Shown here: positions 61,265-64,000 of the stretch, piece after piece
Layout of the letters: every line of letters begins with the position of its first letter
Numbering within the stretch: the stretch's first letter is position 1
DNA from: Climacium dendroides
Lineage: Eukaryota > Streptophyta > Bryopsida > Hypnales > Climaciaceae
Assembly (NCBI GenBank): GCA_950106755.1
Contig: OX467087.1
Location: 10,730,047 to 10,794,046 of the forward strand
Direction: 5' to 3'
DNA length: 64,000 nucleotides
Notes under the pieces: model-generated
What the model was told of the DNA's origin: nothing
Databases searched by the model: none
The model's input: the letters and a program-made list of their open reading frames with translations, nothing else
Program-made: the position numbers and the translations under genes

Positions 61265-62845
61265 CTATGTACGATAACAACAATTTGGCATAGTCCAACA
61301 GTGGGGGGCCTTCTTCAATGTGTCCAGAACATCTTGCACTGTCGCCCTTTCACTCACATCATCTTTGATGAGGCTTCTCAATTTGATCCTGAGGTTCACA
61401 TATTGCTCTGGATTCTTCGTTGTAAAGTATTTGGGGTCCCACTCCTCTTGCCAAACTGCAGTTGCTATCCATCCCGCTGCATATGCATCAGCTGCCATGA
61501 AGTACAAATGCGTTTTCTGCATGGCCTCAATTGAATTAGCTGAACCCTGCTCTCCATATACATAAAACAACTTAGGGGCTGCAAACTTTCGCTTTTTCTT
61601 TTCCTTCGCTAGGGTCTCCATGTTGGGAAAGCCATACCTTGATGGCTCCTTCTCTACAACTCGGCTAGAAAGTCCCCAATCACATATCCCTATGTACACG
61701 CTGTACTCTTTCCAATCATCAAAATGGAGCAAAACATTGGATGGAGTTATGTCGTTGTGCATGTACTGCGCATCGTGGCATATCCCCACAATGACAAGCA
61801 AGGAGAGTGCCAAGTTCACTCGGTTCCTTTGGTAAGTTGCAACCCATGCAAGCTCTTCTTTTGTCAACAGCGTACCTTGTTCACGCTCAATGTCATCCAC
61901 ATCCACTGATTCATTCACTTTCGAATTATACTTGGATAAGAAAGAAATTAGAGATCCTCCATTCCACCATAAGGTATAGCCTTCCATCGTTTTAGGGTGG
62001 ATGTACGCAATTCGAATGATGCTAGGATGTATCACTGGACACCCTCCCACCTCATTGATGATTCCTTGGTGCTTCTCCTTTTCATTTGTGGTTTTCAAGC
62101 TCTTCCCAGCAAAAAATATCCAACTAGGAATGCTCTCAAGTTTTGTAAGCATCACCTTCCTCACGGTCCCATATGAACCAACCGCACTATGTTCCAGCAT
62201 GGGGATGACTTTCACTGTACTTTCAAGCCACTTGAATGTTCCACTCACACAATGAGCCATTATGGCGTCTTCAATTGTCGCTTTCCATAGTGCTTGTTTT
62301 TTCTTACGCGATGAAGAAAATTGTTGAGCAAAATTTTGAATGATTTTCAATTTTGCAACCACCTCTTTATTCTGCGTGTCCCAATCGCTACCATCTTCTT
62401 TCTTCCCCATGTGGTAATACCAATTTGACACTATATTGGTTGTGAAGGCAACCACCTGTTTATCTAGCCAGTCTTGGTGCAACCAATAATCAGATAAATT
62501 GTTGAATTTCTCTGATGATTCAAATTTGGACTCCAACTCCCTTCGCAGGTCCCTCGTCAGTTTGTGGTATCCTTTTTCGTTGTGCGCCACATACTCTCTG
62601 GTCAACATAGTTGTACTTCGACGAGTGTAGAACACCACAACTATTGCTCTCCCTTCAACTATGAATTCATGTGGAGGCATATGGGGATTGGGTGCTTTCT
62701 TGTGCTTCTTTTGGCCGGATGAGGAAGGATTCGATGAACTTGAGGCCACCAATGTATTCGTGGATGGAATTACCATCTCACCAACGTCATCCAAATCTAT
62801 GAACATGGGACGTTTCTCCGCCGATCCACTCCCTTTCCCTGTCAT
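61265..62845 (-). CDS. Divergent protein-kinase-like protein, single exon
   Basis: 526 residues. Start is the first in-frame ATG (62845); a 16-residue extension would need GTG. Residues 1-60 are Ser/Lys-rich and likely disordered, with a KKHKK basic run. Residues 60-205 are an unrecognised Trp/Lys-rich region. A kinase-like domain spans about 212-510: a glycine-loop-like AVGSYGTVRKV (221-231), a possible ATP-lysine in FAGKSL (245-250), a catalytic loop HNDITPSNVLL (363-373, HND for HRD) and DWG (389-391) for DFG. Catalytic Asp365, Asn370 and metal Asp389 are kept, so activity is possible, though the loop and activation segment are atypical. It lies 5' of the ParB/methyltransferase-like gene on the same strand; linkage in function is only conjecture. 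A TATA box lies about 190 bp upstream. Confidence 0.68.
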   Translation of the reverse strand: MTGKGSGSAEKRPMFIDLDDVGEMVIPSTNTLVASSSSNPSSSGQKKHKKAPNPHMPPHEFIVEGRAIVVVFYTRRSTTMLTREYVAHNEKGYHKLTRDLRRELESKFESSEKFNNLSDYWLHQDWLDKQVVAFTTNIVSNWYYHMGKKEDGSDWDTQNKEVVAKLKIIQNFAQQFSSSRKKKQALWKATIEDAIMAHCVSGTFKWLESTVKVIPMLEHSAVGSYGTVRKVMLTKLESIPSWIFFAGKSLKTTNEKEKHQGIINEVGGCPVIHPSIIRIAYIHPKTMEGYTLWWNGGSLISFLSKYNSKVNESVDVDDIEREQGTLLTKEELAWVATYQRNRVNLALSLLVIVGICHDAQYMHNDITPSNVLLHFDDWKEYSVYIGICDWGLSSRVVEKEPSRYGFPNMETLAKEKKKRKFAAPKLFYVYGEQGSANSIEAMQKTHLYFMAADAYAAGWIATAVWQEEWDPKYFTTKNPEQYVNLRIKLRSLIKDDVSERATVQDVLDTLKKAPHCWTMPNCCYRT

Positions 62846-63036
62846 AATGAAGAATATTTTATACGATGGGCCTCCGTATCTCTCCCCAAGCACGAAAGTT
62901 CAAAATTTAAAAAAAAAATCGGGTCACATATGCGGGCCAAGCCCACCACCCACCAAACTCACTCGCATAGGCTGTTAGAACTAGCGTGTGAGGCATAGGA
63001 CGCGGACTTGGCAAAAAAATGAGGGTGGGGACTCGC

Positions 63037-63044
63037 TTTATATA
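63037..63044 (-). promoter_or_regulatory. TATA box of the kinase-like gene
   Basis: On the minus strand the sequence reads CTATATAAAGC, about 190 bp before the ATG at 62845, with a C/G-rich run just upstream. Spacing implies a transcription start near 63010 and a leader of about 165 nt. Confidence 0.55.
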
Positions 63045-63051
63045 GTCCCCC

Positions 63052-63380
63052 CCCCACGTTCACGCCCCATCCCCTCACGCCCACGCCCCATCCTCTCGTG
63101 TTCCCGCCCCATCTCTTCACGTCCCCGCCCCATCATTTCACGTTTCTGCCCCGTTCCCACACGTCCGCGCTCCAACCGCGATGATGTCCGTGCCCTGGCA
63201 CGTGGCGTCTACGCCCTGACTTCACGTCCGCGCCCCCACATCGATGGCGTCCATGCCCTAGTTTCACGTCCGCGCCCCCACTTGATGGCATCCATGCCCT
63301 GACTTCACGTCCGCGCCTCCGTTCGATGGTATCCACGCCCTGACTTCACGTCCGCACCCCCACTCGATGGCGTCCCCCAC
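63052..63380. repeat. GC-rich minisatellite in the kinase-like promoter
   Basis: Left part: repeats of the type ACGCCCCATCCYCTC. Right part (about 63165-63380): about four units of 41-42 bp built on TTCACGTCCGCGCCCCCAC and GATGGCGTCCATGCCCTGAC. The same words occur, in either orientation, in the hAT-type MITE at 51030-51348 and the fragment at 59223-59442. Confidence 0.75.
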
Positions 63381-63387
63381 CTCCTAC

Positions 63388-63395
63388 TATATAAA
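63388..63395 (+). promoter_or_regulatory. TATA box facing right
   Basis: TATATAAA within CTATATAAAGCCGTCCCCACC on the plus strand. This is almost the mirror image of the leftward TATA context at 63027-63045. It could drive the open frame that starts at 63912. Confidence 0.45.
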
Positions 63396-63911
63396 GCCGT
63401 CCCCACCCCATTCGTCCCTGCCCCATTCGTCCACGCCCTGCATACTCTCAGCCTTCCACCTCTTCATTGAGTTGGTTGTGAACGTTGTTGTAGGAATCCG
63501 GAAACGGATCAATAATACAAGAGGTAGGTGCGAAAAATAGGGAAAATAAAAAAATTTATAGTTAGAACGTGATTTTTTGGGTAAGATAACTTGAATTAGG
63601 AAATAAACGTTCCGGCACAACCCGTAACCGGAACTTATCCGGATCCGGAATCTGGATTTACCCGGAACACAGGAACCTACCGTATAGGTCTCGTAGCTAC
63701 GGAAGTAGGATACCGTTAGTACAACAGACCTGTAGCTGTTGTCTTGAATTTCATAAGAAGACGGTTTAGTATTTAAGTTGTTTGCCTAGGGTTTTCCTCT
63801 TCACTTTCCTATTTTGCTTTTCTGAGACTGTCCGTGTGAGTAGTTGAGAGAAAGAGTGGTGAGTTAGCGACTGAAGTAGGGTTACTTCTCTCTCGTTCTG
63901 ACTTAGATCTT
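63396..63911 (+). other. Leader-like region before the right-edge frame
   Basis: Non-coding. It holds a donor-like GTAGGT near 63523 and CCGGA-rich words (GGAATCCGGA, TTATCCGGATCCGG) around 63495-63670. It may be a 5' UTR or part of a retroelement leader; neither can be settled from the window. Confidence 0.3.
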
Positions 63912-64000
63912 ATGGCATCCGGACCAGTACGGAAGGTAGCGGTATCTGCCCGGGTTATCTCTCTGGCCATTCCGGATAACTCGGAACTACACAAGCAGTT
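63912..64000 (+). CDS. Partial open frame running off the right edge
   Basis: The ATG at 63912 opens 29 codons (MASGPVRKVAVSARVISLAI and onward) with no stop before the window ends. I do not recognise it. The upstream TATA box at 63388 gives some support. It could be a plant gene or the gag start of a retroelement. Confidence 0.3.
   Translation, partial: MASGPVRKVAVSARVISLAIPDNSELHKQ

Noticed and set aside
62846..62893. N-terminal extension of the kinase-like protein
   Set aside because: It would begin with GTG; the first ATG at 62845 is the plausible start for a plant gene.
63052..63380. CRISPR-like array
   Set aside because: Units are imperfect, contiguous and spacerless; it is a minisatellite in a eukaryotic genome.
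1..64000. tRNA, rRNA and LTR retrotransposon genes
   Set aside because: No box A/box B pairs, rRNA cores, or gag/pol/integrase/reverse transcriptase motifs were recognised by eye; a tRNAscan-SE and repeat-library search would be decisive.

Overview
The window is nuclear DNA of a land plant. It is AT-rich, has spliceosomal introns with plant-type splice sites, and carries GDP-L-fucose synthase, F-box/kelch genes and the telomere protein TEN1. Gene density is low, introns are few, and there is a ParB/DNA-methyltransferase-like gene of a kind I associate with bryophytes. That suggests a non-seed plant, most likely a moss or other bryophyte. This placement is inference from content; nothing in the sequence fixes the species.

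Layout. 1-7.2 kb: AT-rich intergenic DNA with foldback and TIR elements. 7.3-9.9 kb: GDP-L-fucose synthase (GER, + strand, two coding exons and a probable 5' UTR intron). 10.7-12.0 kb: a foldback with two 463-bp arms. 15.8-18.0 kb: a two-exon F-box/kelch gene (+). 20.1-20.8 kb: a small membrane protein gene (-). 22-29 kb: a segmental duplication whose two copies flank the two-exon TEN1 gene (26.36-26.85 kb, +). 29-43 kb: gene-free, filled with decayed TIR elements, several flanked by TTAA as piggyBac elements are. 43.8-44.8 kb: a single-exon F-box/kelch gene (+). 45-53 kb: TIR elements, including a tandemly duplicated pair and a hAT-type MITE with a perfect 8-bp target duplication.

53.3-58.3 kb (-) is the most unusual region. 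A 10-exon gene model runs in one frame for 1122 codons, with every splice phase matching. It has an N-terminal ParB-like motif and a C-terminal segment that aligns with the target-recognition and SAM-binding end of beta-class DNA N6/N4 methyltransferases. Both catalytic motifs are degenerate. Four in-frame stop codons interrupt the frame, and each is one transition away from Trp, Gln or Arg; there are no frameshifts. An intact single-exon, divergent protein-kinase-like gene (61.3-62.8 kb, -) lies 5' of it. Its promoter sits in a GC-rich minisatellite sharing motifs with the hAT-type MITE. 59.5-60.9 kb is a diverged CT-rich tandem array. An open reading frame runs off the right edge.

GER, TEN1 and the F-box genes are unrelated housekeeping or regulatory genes with no operon-like link. 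The possible joint story is the kinase-like and ParB/methyltransferase-like pair, which share a strand, lie about 3 kb apart and sit among mobile elements.
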